DNA from: an uncultured Alteromonadaceae bacterium
GTDB lineage: Bacteria > Pseudomonadota > Gammaproteobacteria > Enterobacterales > Alteromonadaceae
DNA length: 45,636 bases
Direction: 5' to 3'
NCBI GenBank assembly: GCA_938085045.1
Contig: CALKGI010000103.1
Coordinates: forward strand, 1 to 45,636
Position numbers and translations under genes: made by a program. The notes beneath the pieces are model-generated. The model was not told where the DNA came from and made no database searches. It worked only from the letters and a program-made list of their open reading frames with translations. Positions 16,503 to 25,743 of the stretch are shown in pieces; the first letter of the stretch is position 1, and each line of letters opens with the position of its first letter.

Positions 16503-19500
16503 CTAAGAGCTGGCATTAATTTTTGGTAGTTCTATTGTGTCAATTAGATTCTCTATTGATTTGAAATCATTGTAAAACACCATGATGCCGGGCATCTTAC
16601 TCAACCGATCTACTCTGGTCTGCCATTTTTGTTCGCTACGATAGGCTAATAGTTGTTCAAGCTCAAGTTTCATCGCTAAAAAGTCAGCTTTAACTGCTTT
16701 ATTTTCATTCATAAGATAAACGGTCCAATTAACTGCACCGAACAGCCATAAAACCAAATCCAACGCCAAAGACCAGGATTGATAGTTAATCTCCCGTGAC
16801 AGATTTTTTCTGATGATTCGGCTAAGCGGTTTCAGTTGTTTTTCGACATCACTCAACAATCGACGTTGAACTTCTTCACCTGCCTGAGCGACCAATTGCA
16901 CAACCATCCCAGTTACTTTTAATGCAACAGAACTGTGTCTATTGTCCGAACCAAAGGTTTCCCACAATCGACTTTGCTCATCTAACCAGAGTTCGGCCAA
17001 CTCATCAAATTCTATTCGTCCCGCCTTTTGTAGCGGCACCATCAACTGATTGGATAACCATGCGTTGAGTCGACCAAAGTTTGCACCGAAGGCGGCAAAC
17101 AAGGCAGAAAGTAGTTTACGCTCCAGACGCGAGGGCAGTACTTCGTCCAGTAAGTATGTCAACAATGGATCAAACCATTCTTGTTGACTGGCCTTATCAG
17201 TGGGGTTGGCCTTAGCCAGCTGCCAACCAATAAATTGAATATTGTCTTCATCGGCCAATAGTTGACCAATGTCACTTACCGTTATACTTTTTTCACTCAA
17301 TAAAGCCGATAGATGGCAAAAGGCAAACCACTTAAGAAACGAGTTCTGGCTAGCCAACAGCGTTGAAATATCAAATGCAGCTTTATCAAAACATTGAGCG
17401 CGAAAGAGTTGATTCAACCCTTGGGTAATAAATACATAAGCCAATAGATAATCTTTAAGTTCATCATTGTTGTCTTCAATCCAGTCTTCAATCCAGCCTT
17501 GAATCATGGCGATCAGGGTTAATGGTGTGCCCCTAGCCAACAACTTAAGTGCAAAATAATCCGCAGCGGCCAGCGACTTTGATTTGAAATAGGGGTTGGT
17601 TTGCATCTCTTCAAAATACTCAAAATGAGCCAACAAACTCGGCAACTCACTCTTCAACTCACTTAACATAAGCAGCTGATTGGTAATATCGGTTTGTTTT
17701 ACCAGCCTATCTTTACGATTTTGCAAAAAGGTCGTTAGTTTGGCTTCGATACTTGCAGAAAAAGTGATGCTTTCAACATGAAAAAGTTTATCCGTAGAGT
17801 GATACAAACACTTACCAATATGCTGCATACATTCATCTAGATTATTTTCGCTACACTTTTCGATGCAAGTGTAAACCTCATCCAACGAACTAAAAGGTTG
17901 GGGCAGGATCGACGGTACTTCATCAACATAAATTTCGCTGGTACTGGAATCAAGTACGATTTCCGTCGCCCCTGGTTTAATCAGGCCTTGACGGTACGTG
18001 TCGACATCAATCAAAATATCAGCCGGTATAGGGGTGATCAGCAAAGGATAATTCTCATTGGCCTTTTGCAAAGAGTTAGACAGATTAAAACCCGCAGTCA
18101 CTTTTTTACTGGTTTTATCGGTGATCAACAAATAACGGTCATGTATGGCTGCTCGTTTTGGTGTGCTTCGTTTGATGAACTTTATGGTGTAATGAGCACC
18201 GGTTTGCAGCCATTGCACCAGCGCATTATATCGTTTGAAGCCATGTATCCTATTATCCCTTCGGTCTTTACCATCATCTGTATAGACAGTCAGACTTGCC
18301 CCTTTGGGCAAATATGCAGATATCAATACGCTGGCAGAACCGTCCCAGTAAGGGTCAAAAACCTCAAAATCATGGCAGTCATACTGTTCGAACAATGCCT
18401 TGAGCCATTCAACCAGTTCCAGCCGCGCGTTTTTGTTATCTCTAAGCTTCTCCAAAAACAGAGCGCCTGAAGGTTTGGGAAAAGCATTATCGATAACTGC
18501 CCGCAACTGCTCATTGGCACTGCGCCACGGACCTTCCAGCTCACCAACCACCGTTGGTGCCAACCGGTCAACCTTGGTAAAAGACGAGGCTTTTTCAACC
18601 CGATCTTCCTCTTTGTTGCCAGTTGGCATTTTATTTAACCAATCGTGTTGTAGTTTATAGCGGCTTGATACCACATTGGCACCTATATTGGCCTGCATCA
18701 ACATATTCCGTCGCCACTGGACAATGGGGGTCACTTGAGAATCTTGGCACATCGCATTACCAAAAACCTCCAGGCCAATGCCATCATAGGAGTCACTTAC
18801 CTGTAAGCAGACTTGCACAGCGGATTGATTAAAGGGCACTATTTTGGCAAAAGTACGAACGCTCACATTGTCCAAATACAACGTCACTATAAATTGCAGT
18901 TGATGCCAACTCTCACCTGACTCGGCAAAATAATCAACAACAACTTTGTCGTCTTTGCAGTCCATTTCAACCTTTTCTCTGCCGAAACAGTCCAATTCGG
19001 GTGAGTTGAAAACCTCTAACATACCAATCCGGGAAACGTCTTCACCAAGCAGATTCAAGCCAGTATCCTGATTGACACAATCAGATAGATAACTTGCCAG
19101 TGGCCGACTGAAACTACCGTTTACTTCAAATATTGAGGCTGCACTCAGCGAGCAAATACCACTACTGATGGCTCCAGCTTCCGAATACGGACTTTTGAGT
19201 CCAACACTTTTTCGCCGGTGCATATGGTTTCTTGCAACAAGGTTAGCCGGTGGGCGAATAGTAAATTGACTGTCGAGTTTGAAATCTTGGTATTTTTGTG
19301 CTTTTTTCGCCAAATCCAACGTCAGTCTTGTACTGATATTTGTTATACTTTCGCCCGCAACCAAAGCCGCCAATACGGCTTTTATTTTGTCCTGTGGTAA
19401 ACTGATATTTAATGTCACCACCTTGTATTTTGTGTCAGCGATTTTCAAGCGGCCATGTTTGTCTTCAATCTGCCACGTGTTGTCGACGTGGTCATTGCGA

Positions 19501-19664
19501 ACTATCCAGCCGTAAACCAACCGGTTAATTGAGGATGTGCCTTGTTTTGCATTCAATAACCATAACTGCAAACCAAAGCTGGCCGCCCCACCAAATATCG
19601 GGGCCATCACCTCATTGTTGATCATGTCCTCAATACTATCGCTGATTTGCTCTTCATCTGGCAT
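16503..19664 (-). CDS. Large PLD-like/VPA1262-like protein, candidate anti-phage component
   Basis: A 1053-aa protein. Its middle part (about residues 400-540) resembles a phospholipase-D-type domain: AIHDRYLLITD near residue 505 is the HDRY variant of the HxK motif, followed by TAGFNLSNSL in place of the usual GSxN. The N-terminal ~300 residues recall the VPA1262-family N-terminal domain found in Vibrio islands (from memory, untested). The C-terminal half is helical and Leu-rich, possibly a repeat scaffold. The start is supported by AAGGGG upstream. It is divergent from the HNH-ATPase gene across a 445-bp spacer, which suggests one functional locus. Catalytic activity is not established because the canonical HKD lysine is replaced by Arg. 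Confidence 0.7.
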   Translation of the reverse strand: MPDEEQISDSIEDMINNEVMAPIFGGAASFGLQLWLLNAKQGTSSINRLVYGWIVRNDHVDNTWQIEDKHGRLKIADTKYKVVTLNISLPQDKIKAVLAALVAGESITNISTRLTLDLAKKAQKYQDFKLDSQFTIRPPANLVARNHMHRRKSVGLKSPYSEAGAISSGICSLSAASIFEVNGSFSRPLASYLSDCVNQDTGLNLLGEDVSRIGMLEVFNSPELDCFGREKVEMDCKDDKVVVDYFAESGESWHQLQFIVTLYLDNVSVRTFAKIVPFNQSAVQVCLQVSDSYDGIGLEVFGNAMCQDSQVTPIVQWRRNMLMQANIGANVVSSRYKLQHDWLNKMPTGNKEEDRVEKASSFTKVDRLAPTVVGELEGPWRSANEQLRAVIDNAFPKPSGALFLEKLRDNKNARLELVEWLKALFEQYDCHDFEVFDPYWDGSASVLISAYLPKGASLTVYTDDGKDRRDNRIHGFKRYNALVQWLQTGAHYTIKFIKRSTPKRAAIHDRYLLITDKTSKKVTAGFNLSNSLQKANENYPLLITPIPADILIDVDTYRQGLIKPGATEIVLDSSTSEIYVDEVPSILPQPFSSLDEVYTCIEKCSENNLDECMQHIGKCLYHSTDKLFHVESITFSASIEAKLTTFLQNRKDRLVKQTDITNQLLMLSELKSELPSLLAHFEYFEEMQTNPYFKSKSLAAADYFALKLLARGTPLTLIAMIQGWIEDWIEDNNDELKDYLLAYVFITQGLNQLFRAQCFDKAAFDISTLLASQNSFLKWFAFCHLSALLSEKSITVSDIGQLLADEDNIQFIGWQLAKANPTDKASQQEWFDPLLTYLLDEVLPSRLERKLLSALFAAFGANFGRLNAWLSNQLMVPLQKAGRIEFDELAELWLDEQSRLWETFGSDNRHSSVALKVTGMVVQLVAQAGEEVQRRLLSDVEKQLKPLSRIIRKNLSREINYQSWSLALDLVLWLFGAVNWTVYLMNENKAVKADFLAMKLELEQLLAYRSEQKWQTRVDRLSKMPGIMVFYNDFKSIENLIDTIELPKINASS

Positions 19665-20109
19665 AATAGCCCCTTATCTTCTTGTTCAACTAGTCAACAG
19701 TGGCATAACCTCACTGAATGAGTCGGTTACTGGTTTCAAACGCTGTTTATTAGAATAAAAATATTGGGACTCGTTACGACATTATCAAGCTTTAGTTGAG
19801 CTACTTATATAACTGTAAAAATTAGTGTGGTATTTATACATCCCGATGATGAATAGTTTAAAGCACGATTGGCAGTTAGGAGTATACGAACACGTGTGAG
19901 ATGACCATTCAAATTATTGCGCAACAGATTAGCGTATTTGACCATCTTGACATGAGCACCTACAACATCAAGAACGTTAACTAAAATGGCTAAGTTGACG
20001 CTAAAAAGCACTTCTCATGCTAATTGGGGACTGCACTTCTGGGCTAATTCTGATATGGTATTTTGAATACCCATTTGATGTCTGCTAAAAATAATAGAAG
20101 TGAAAAATC
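19665..20109. promoter_or_regulatory. Divergent intergenic region with tandem operator-like repeat
   Basis: This 445-bp spacer separates the 1053-aa gene (leftward) from the HNH-ATPase gene (rightward). A candidate rightward promoter has TTGAAT (20063-20068), a 17-bp spacer and TAAAAA (20086-20091). Just upstream, GCACTTCT plus GCTAATT occurs twice (20008-20025 and 20033-20049), a tandem arrangement expected of a regulator site. The leftward promoter is not clear. A 68-codon minus-strand reading frame at 19805-20011 vaguely recalls a transposase end but is not supported. Confidence 0.55.
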
Positions 20110-22149
20110 ATGCGTTTTGTTAAAAGAGATAGCGTACCAAAACCTTCAATCCTCGATGCGACACATACACAACAATCACAAGCAAGGCTGGTAGAGTTTT
20201 TTACCATTAGTAAAAAGCAACAGAAGTATACCTTTGACAGCAAAATTTGGTTGTCAGTAAAATCAACTCTGGATGGTCTTTTTCAGGGTAAGTGTGCGTA
20301 CTGTGAATCCATTGTCAAAACCGACGTTGATCACTTTCGCCCCAAAGCCAGTGCAGTCAATATTGATGGCAAAGTTACAGAGGGATATTGGTGGTTAGCC
20401 TATGAATGGCAAAACCTATATTCAATATGTGCAGAATGCAATCGACACAAAGCTAATCGGTTTGCAGTTAAAGGCAGGCGTCTGGCCTATCCGGATATTG
20501 ATTTGGATGAAAATTACTTGCTGATTGACCCCTGCCATAAGCTGGATATCGATGAAAATCCTTTCAGTTTCAATACTGAAGGGATTATTAATGGTGAGAC
20601 TGAAAGGGCAAAAATTACGATTGATACCTTTGGATTGAACCGAAAAACCTTGGTCCAAAGACGCAAAAAAGAGGCTAGTGACTTTCTGAATCATCTCGAA
20701 CAGATTTCGACAATAACGCCGCCAGTGGATACGTTGTCCAATCAGTGGATTAACAAATTGTTACCACCCGCTGCTGAATTTTGGGCAATGCGGCGCTACT
20801 TTCTGTTCCAATACCGCAACATAAAACCACAGGTCATTGAGCAAACTGGTAGGGTTCCCGAAGAATTCAAAGATGAAGACTACTTCGCCACTGCCAAATT
20901 AATCGAACGAATAGAGATCCGCAACTTCAAAGCGATAAAACAACTCGACATTGATTTCCCCAAACCAGAGGGTGACAGTGAGCCGTGGCTAGTGTTGATT
21001 GGCGAAAACGGGGTGGGCAAAAGCTCGTTGTTGCAAGCAGTATCATTGGCCTTGATTGGGCAGGACCATATTGATGAACTGGGGCTGGACCCGTCAAAAC
21101 TCATTCGAATTGCCCCAGGTGTGCGTAAAGCCACGGTGAAAATATATTTTGGGTCGTCGGATCAGCCCATCGAATTGAAGATCAGTAGAAAAGCGTTGCA
21201 AGTGACACCCGCTCATCCGCAAATACTGACTTTAGCCTATGGTGCCACCCGAATGTTGCCCAAACAAAACAATACCGCCCAACAGCCGACAGTCGAGCCA
21301 GTGAATGTTCGCAATCTATTTGATCACAATTGGCCACTAAAAGATGTTGAAAGCTGGCTGGCAGATACCAAGTTGATTACACCCGAAGACTTTGGCTGGA
21401 TTGCCGCTTCAATTCGTGATTTATTGCTTATTCCGGGTAATGACAAGAGTGGCAAAACTAGCTTATTGCGCCGTAGGCAGGGCAAGATCACGTTCAACAG
21501 GAATGGTAGGGCAGAAGCGTTGTACGATTTGTGTGATGGTTATAAATCGGTGCTGGCTTATGCCATGGATATAATGATGAGTGTGCATCAAAAGTGGCCG
21601 TCAATACAGGATGCCGAGGGGCTGGTATTAATTGACGAGCTCGAAACCCACCTCCACCCCACCTGGAAAATCAGCATTGTCTCATTGCTGCGAAAAGTCT
21701 TTCCACGACTGAGTTTTATCGTCACGACGCATGATCCTTTGTGTTTGCGGGGGGCACGACCGGGCGAGGTGCATGTGATGGATATTACTGAAGAAGAACT
21801 GTATCCGGTCATCAGACAGCAGGATATTCCGCCGGGCATGCCAATTGAAAACCTGTTGCTTGGCGACTGGTTTAAAATGAAGTCGACCCTTGATGAAGAC
21901 ACGGTGAGACTGATTGATGCTCATCGACAATTGGTGCTGGAGAAAAATGATGCTAATGAAACGCAAATCCGCACTGTTGAGGCGCAATTAAAGTTGCGGA
22001 TGCAGTTTGATTCGGGGCAAGGGTTGTTTGGTCATTTTATTAAAACGCTTGATAAGGTGATGGCCGAGAATGAACAGGAGATGGATGAGACCCAACTCAA
22101 AAGCAAAATAGCTGAAAAACTGTCGCGTAAACTCGGCAGGAGACGATAA
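20110..22149 (+). CDS. HNH nuclease-AAA ATPase fusion, candidate anti-phage effector/sensor
   Basis: A 679-aa two-domain protein. The N-terminal part is an HNH nuclease: CAYC (about residues 62-65), VDHFRPKAS (about 72-80), and CAECNRHKANRF (about 110-121). From about residue 265 comes an ABC/SMC-type ATPase: Walker A GENGVGKSSLL (about 297), Walker B VLIDELETHLHP (about 505), and a switch His in FIVTTHDPLC (about 540). HNH plus ATPase is the logic of Septu (PtuA/PtuB) and of several retron and Old-family defence systems; here the two are fused and a second HNH gene follows after 2 nt. The likely target is invading DNA, sensed through the ATPase; this is inference. Confidence 0.84.
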   Translation: MRFVKRDSVPKPSILDATHTQQSQARLVEFFTISKKQQKYTFDSKIWLSVKSTLDGLFQGKCAYCESIVKTDVDHFRPKASAVNIDGKVTEGYWWLAYEWQNLYSICAECNRHKANRFAVKGRRLAYPDIDLDENYLLIDPCHKLDIDENPFSFNTEGIINGETERAKITIDTFGLNRKTLVQRRKKEASDFLNHLEQISTITPPVDTLSNQWINKLLPPAAEFWAMRRYFLFQYRNIKPQVIEQTGRVPEEFKDEDYFATAKLIERIEIRNFKAIKQLDIDFPKPEGDSEPWLVLIGENGVGKSSLLQAVSLALIGQDHIDELGLDPSKLIRIAPGVRKATVKIYFGSSDQPIELKISRKALQVTPAHPQILTLAYGATRMLPKQNNTAQQPTVEPVNVRNLFDHNWPLKDVESWLADTKLITPEDFGWIAASIRDLLLIPGNDKSGKTSLLRRRQGKITFNRNGRAEALYDLCDGYKSVLAYAMDIMMSVHQKWPSIQDAEGLVLIDELETHLHPTWKISIVSLLRKVFPRLSFIVTTHDPLCLRGARPGEVHVMDITEEELYPVIRQQDIPPGMPIENLLLGDWFKMKSTLDEDTVRLIDAHRQLVLEKNDANETQIRTVEAQLKLRMQFDSGQGLFGHFIKTLDKVMAENEQEMDETQLKSKIAEKLSRKLGRRR

Positions 22150-22151
22150 GC

Positions 22152-23006
22152 ATGCTGAATTTTACCAGACCAACAAAACCAGATGATTTTGACGACGATG
22201 CCGCCGTTGAACTGGCCAAGGTGACTGCCAAGCATAATCAACAGAATCCTCCCGATAAACTGCCGTTTACTGATTCCTTTTGGGGAAACTATAAAGATTT
22301 CTTTATGGTGGCCCAATTTCGCAAGTGTGGTTACTGCGAAGCTTATGTAACAGACTATGGCGACATGGAACATTATCGACCTAAAGGCATCGTACAGGTG
22401 ATTAAGCAAGAAGGCGTTGAGCTTGCCAATCTGCACAATGTGAGAAGACGAAAATTTACCCAAGTATGCAAATATGGTTATTGGTGGTTAGCATATGATT
22501 GGAACAACTATCTTTTGTCCTGCAAACTGTGTAATCAGCCGTGGAAAAAAGCATTGTTTCCTATCACTGGTGAGCGGCCACCAAGCCCGGGTGATAACCC
22601 CAAATTCCCCTGCGTTTCTCCAGATGAGAATACATCGGAAGTGCCGCTGTTAATTAATCCGTATGAAACACCGAACATCGCCAGCCACCTGGATTTTACC
22701 GAGGCCGGATTAATTAAACCCTATAACGGTAGTGAGATGGGACTGCAAACCATTAAAACATGTGGTCTGGCCAGAGATGGTCTGGTACAGTTCCGTAATC
22801 GCACCGCAAGAAGAGCGTTCAGGTATATTAAGAGATTTGCCCAAGCCGAACCCGACAGCGAGCAGGAGTTTGAAGCAGCCGAAGAGTTGCTTGAATTGGG
22901 GCATCCAATGGAAAGTTATGCCGGTATGGTACGGATCATTTTCGAGCACAACTCCGGTGGTTTTACGTGGCGGGATTTGGTTGATTTTGTCGAACAGGCG
23001 CAATGA
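22152..23006 (+). CDS. Second HNH endonuclease-like protein
   Basis: A 284-aa protein with an HNH signature close to that of its upstream neighbour: CGYCEAYV (about residue 57), MEHYRPKG (about 73-80), a WWLAYDWNNY segment shared with the neighbour, then CKLCNQPWKK (about 119). It is preceded by AGGAGA at 22138-22143 and lies 2 nt after the ATPase gene, so the two are made together. A nuclease working with the ATPase-HNH protein is the simplest reading. Duplication of the HNH module is suggested by the shared WWLAY-containing core. No terminator was seen after it. Confidence 0.8.
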   Translation: MLNFTRPTKPDDFDDDAAVELAKVTAKHNQQNPPDKLPFTDSFWGNYKDFFMVAQFRKCGYCEAYVTDYGDMEHYRPKGIVQVIKQEGVELANLHNVRRRKFTQVCKYGYWWLAYDWNNYLLSCKLCNQPWKKALFPITGERPPSPGDNPKFPCVSPDENTSEVPLLINPYETPNIASHLDFTEAGLIKPYNGSEMGLQTIKTCGLARDGLVQFRNRTARRAFRYIKRFAQAEPDSEQEFEAAEELLELGHPMESYAGMVRIIFEHNSGGFTWRDLVDFVEQAQ

Positions 23007-23236
23007 TAAACGCTGGAACACGGGATCACTTGTTTTAGAAGATTTTTAATCTTTACACCTTACTTAGGATTTATGCACGCAAGCTGGCTATGTATTTGTG
23101 CCTAGAACTTACTGATTCAATCCTCCCCATTGTAGTTCAGTGAGTTTTATTTGATCATCAATGAAGTGAGTTTACGTAAGCATAGCGTGACCTTGGCCGT
23201 TGGCCAAAATCATCACAAATTTGCGGGCATTTAAGA

Positions 23237-24811
23237 TCAGGCAGTCGCCTGATAATTCCAAGGCAGGTATTTTTCCGGGTGGGCTTTGACATCATCAGCA
23301 TTGCGTTGCAACACGTTGAAGTAGTCAACGGGATTGGCACTTGCCTCGGTCGCTGTGGCTATCAGTGAAGTGATCACATCTCCTATTGCTGCGCCCGAGC
23401 CGGTCTTGAAAAAGCCTGCGTTTTTGCGGTTTCGAACAATTAACTTGAGCATCGCTTCCATCAAGTTGTTGTCCACCATTGCGCCTTCTACCTGACAGAA
23501 ACAGGTTAATCCGTCGAAGTGATTGTCAAAGTATTTGATCGCTTTGCCCAACCCTGAATTCTCTTCCACGGTTTCATCTTTCAGATGGGCGTTGCCCCAA
23601 GACCTAATTTCTTCCATCACTGGCAAGGAGTGTTTTTCATGGTGAGCCAGACGCTCGCTGGGCGACATGTTGTTATCAACGGCTTCACTTTCGTGCTGCC
23701 AAATCAACCCATAGCGCTCAATGACGTACTCCACCTCATCCGGGAAGTGGGTATGCACATCAAAAAACTGTCGTCGCCCGTGGCTGTTGCACAATGTCCT
23801 GATAACTGCTGTGACTGTCGGGTTGTTGTGCGACAACGCATCGCTCATCAATAGCGGTGGCGAATTCGATGGCGTCCGATTTTTCAAGATGTCATCGATA
23901 AACTCTCCGGCATGGCCAATGTTGGTTTCAAACAACACTATCCGTTTATCTGACTCGGTTGTGGCTATTAGGCCGGATGTATAAACCCCGGTTCTTGTTC
24001 GTTCTTTATCGCTGTTGCGCCGCTTTTTGTTGATGGGCTGCTGGTTAATGATGCGGTTGGTCGTGTCATCCAGGTAAAAGTGATCAGCATCCGCAGCCAA
24101 TATGTTACGCAGGTATCGAAACACCGGGAAGAGTGCATTTGACAGATATTCCGTTTGGTCAAAAAGTGTTGAAGCGGCAATAGACACGCCCAACAAGTCT
24201 TGCAGACTACCTTGACGGTAGTACGGTGTGCCAGCAAAAAACTTCGCAACCCCCATAATTGAACGCGCTGAATAGCCATACTTCTGGTTTTTGTCGCCAT
24301 CTGCCAATACTTCCTCTGGCATTTCGGCAGTAAAGTAGGCCCCGCAAGTATTACAACGTAATCTTTCCATGACATGCTGTTCGGGCACAAATGGGCTTTG
24401 CCCTGTGATGCGTAAAAAGGTGGCCGGTTCATACTTGTACAGTTTGCCTTTTTGACACTCTGGACATTCGTCACCTTTACACACATGGTCAAGTTTATGG
24501 TGCTTGACGTCAGGTTTCACTGGCGGCGTCTTTGGTTTGTTACGACGATTTTGTCGTTTTGCCTTGCCACTACCGACTTGTGCCCCTAGATTTTCCGATG
24601 ATTTGATCATACCAGCCAGCTTGCGCAGCTTGTTGATGGTCACGTCTTTACTGGCCAGGTCCTCTTGAAAGCTGGCCAAGGTCAACAGGGCGTCCAGCAG
24701 CAATTGACAATCCTCTGAGCTTAATGCCAGCTCGTGCTTTTGCGCTTCTGTCACCCGCTTTATCAGGGCATCCAGTTCGTCGCTGTCTATGTCGTTAAAG
24801 GTTTTACTCAA
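23237..24811 (-). CDS. tnpC: IS66 transposase TnpC
   Basis: DDE transposase of the IS66 family, 524 aa. The N-terminus is helical, followed by a zinc-binding-type segment (CKGDECPECQKGKLY, about residue 112), then the catalytic core. The conserved C-terminal segment NNLMEAMLKLIVRNRKNAGF contains the family's Asn-rich motif and catalytic Glu, followed by the IS66 C-terminal region. The frame begins with TTG at 24811. It is the last gene of the tnpA-tnpB-tnpC set and appears full length, so the element may be active. Confidence 0.92.
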   Translation of the reverse strand: MSKTFNDIDSDELDALIKRVTEAQKHELALSSEDCQLLLDALLTLASFQEDLASKDVTINKLRKLAGMIKSSENLGAQVGSGKAKRQNRRNKPKTPPVKPDVKHHKLDHVCKGDECPECQKGKLYKYEPATFLRITGQSPFVPEQHVMERLRCNTCGAYFTAEMPEEVLADGDKNQKYGYSARSIMGVAKFFAGTPYYRQGSLQDLLGVSIAASTLFDQTEYLSNALFPVFRYLRNILAADADHFYLDDTTNRIINQQPINKKRRNSDKERTRTGVYTSGLIATTESDKRIVLFETNIGHAGEFIDDILKNRTPSNSPPLLMSDALSHNNPTVTAVIRTLCNSHGRRQFFDVHTHFPDEVEYVIERYGLIWQHESEAVDNNMSPSERLAHHEKHSLPVMEEIRSWGNAHLKDETVEENSGLGKAIKYFDNHFDGLTCFCQVEGAMVDNNLMEAMLKLIVRNRKNAGFFKTGSGAAIGDVITSLIATATEASANPVDYFNVLQRNADDVKAHPEKYLPWNYQATA

Positions 24812-24945
24812 GGTTTAATCCGAAACTTTTGTTATCATCGCTTTGCATTCAGGACGCTAGTATGACCGCTCCAAAGGGGCATTCAAGCATTATTTTTGAT
24901 GCTGATTAATGATCATAATGCATCACTTGCGCGGCCCAGACAGGA

Positions 24946-25272
24946 TCATATTTTTGCCCATCCAGGATCGTCACCCAACAACAAGGCACGTAGTTGTTTG
25001 GCGGCAACAGGACTCAGCATTTCGTTAGTCTTTGGCCAGCTTTGGAACTTGCCTTTTGACAGTCGTTTGGTCATCAACCAAAAGCCTGTGCCATCATAGC
25101 TGAGGCTGCGGACCATGGTTTTACTGCGATTGATAAACACAAACAAAATCCCACTACGTGGGTCACTTGCCAGCGTCCGGCGACAAACAGCAACAAAACC
25201 GTCTATCCCTTTGCGGAAGTCAGCAGGCTGTGTTGCCAATAAAATGTGGGTATCAGCCGTGAGGTAGATCAT
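24946..25272 (-). CDS. tnpB: IS66 accessory protein TnpB (Orf2)
   Basis: A 108-aa protein of the IS66 Orf2 family. Recognisable segments are PADFRKGIDG near the start, ILFVFINRSKTMVRSLSYDG in the middle and GFWLMTKRLSKGKF after it, all typical of the family. It is required with TnpA for transposition of IS66 elements. It overlaps tnpA by four bases and is separated from tnpC by 134 bp. Confidence 0.93.
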   Translation of the reverse strand: MIYLTADTHILLATQPADFRKGIDGFVAVCRRTLASDPRSGILFVFINRSKTMVRSLSYDGTGFWLMTKRLSKGKFQSWPKTNEMLSPVAAKQLRALLLGDDPGWAKI

Positions 25273-25664
25273 CTTGTTGCCCCCGGTTGATACATGAAAA
25301 TATTTTGTGTGACGACGTTGAGTTGCTCTGTAGATATGTCGCCAGAAAGCCGCATTTGGCAGCCATTACCAAGGACAAGTTCAAGCGCAAGCTGGTTTTT
25401 TGGCTGCTCAGATGGCGGGAGTGTGACAAATTCATTGGACTGTAGGCAGTCAGCGACCATGGGTTTAGGTTGTGACCAACGACGAAGCAAACTGCTACTG
25501 AGTTTCAGCGTAGTCGTTACCCTGGTGAATGGAAAATGTTCGAGTAGCCCAACAGCTTGTTGGCGTAGTGATTCAGGTGTTTGTTCAGATGAATGGCTTT
25601 TAGATTTACGCCAAAGTGTAAACTCGGTGATCGCTGTCGCTAGTAACTCTTTAGGTGTAGGCAT
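25269..25664 (-). CDS. tnpA: IS66 accessory protein TnpA (Orf1)
   Basis: A 131-aa protein at the first position of the IS66 set. Its N-terminus (ITEFTLWRKSKSHSSEQTP) resembles the Orf1 helix-turn-helix region, and the C-terminal half (LALELVLGNGCQMRLSGDI) matches the conserved end of IS66 Orf1 proteins. It lies 79 bp inside the element end and overlaps tnpB by four bases. Assignment rests on position and family pattern. Confidence 0.85.
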   Translation of the reverse strand: MPTPKELLATAITEFTLWRKSKSHSSEQTPESLRQQAVGLLEHFPFTRVTTTLKLSSSLLRRWSQPKPMVADCLQSNEFVTLPPSEQPKNQLALELVLGNGCQMRLSGDISTEQLNVVTQNIFMYQPGATR

Positions 25665-25743
25665 TATTTTGCTCCTTTTGCTTGGGTAAGATCATTATCC
25701 CAGCTCAATTTGCAAAAGTTGCGCTATCCATTTGTAAACTCAC

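Larger units (their letters stand above)
23166..25743 (-). mobile_element. IS66-family insertion sequence with 8-bp target duplication
   Basis: A complete 2578-bp element carrying tnpA, tnpB and tnpC on the minus strand. The ends are imperfect inverted repeats: both read GTGAGTTTAC inward, then six diverged bases, then ATAGCG. The 8 bases TCAATGAA occur on both sides (23158-23165 and 25744-25751), the exact duplication size of the IS66 family. The intact duplication indicates a simple, recent insertion. It landed at the stop codon of a 55-aa gene (25744-25911) without changing its reading frame. Confidence 0.93.

Noticed and set aside
19805..20011. 68-codon minus-strand frame resembling a transposase end
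   Set aside because: Only a short segment (KMVKYANLLRNNLNG) looks familiar; the rest does not fit, and it lies in the divergent control region.
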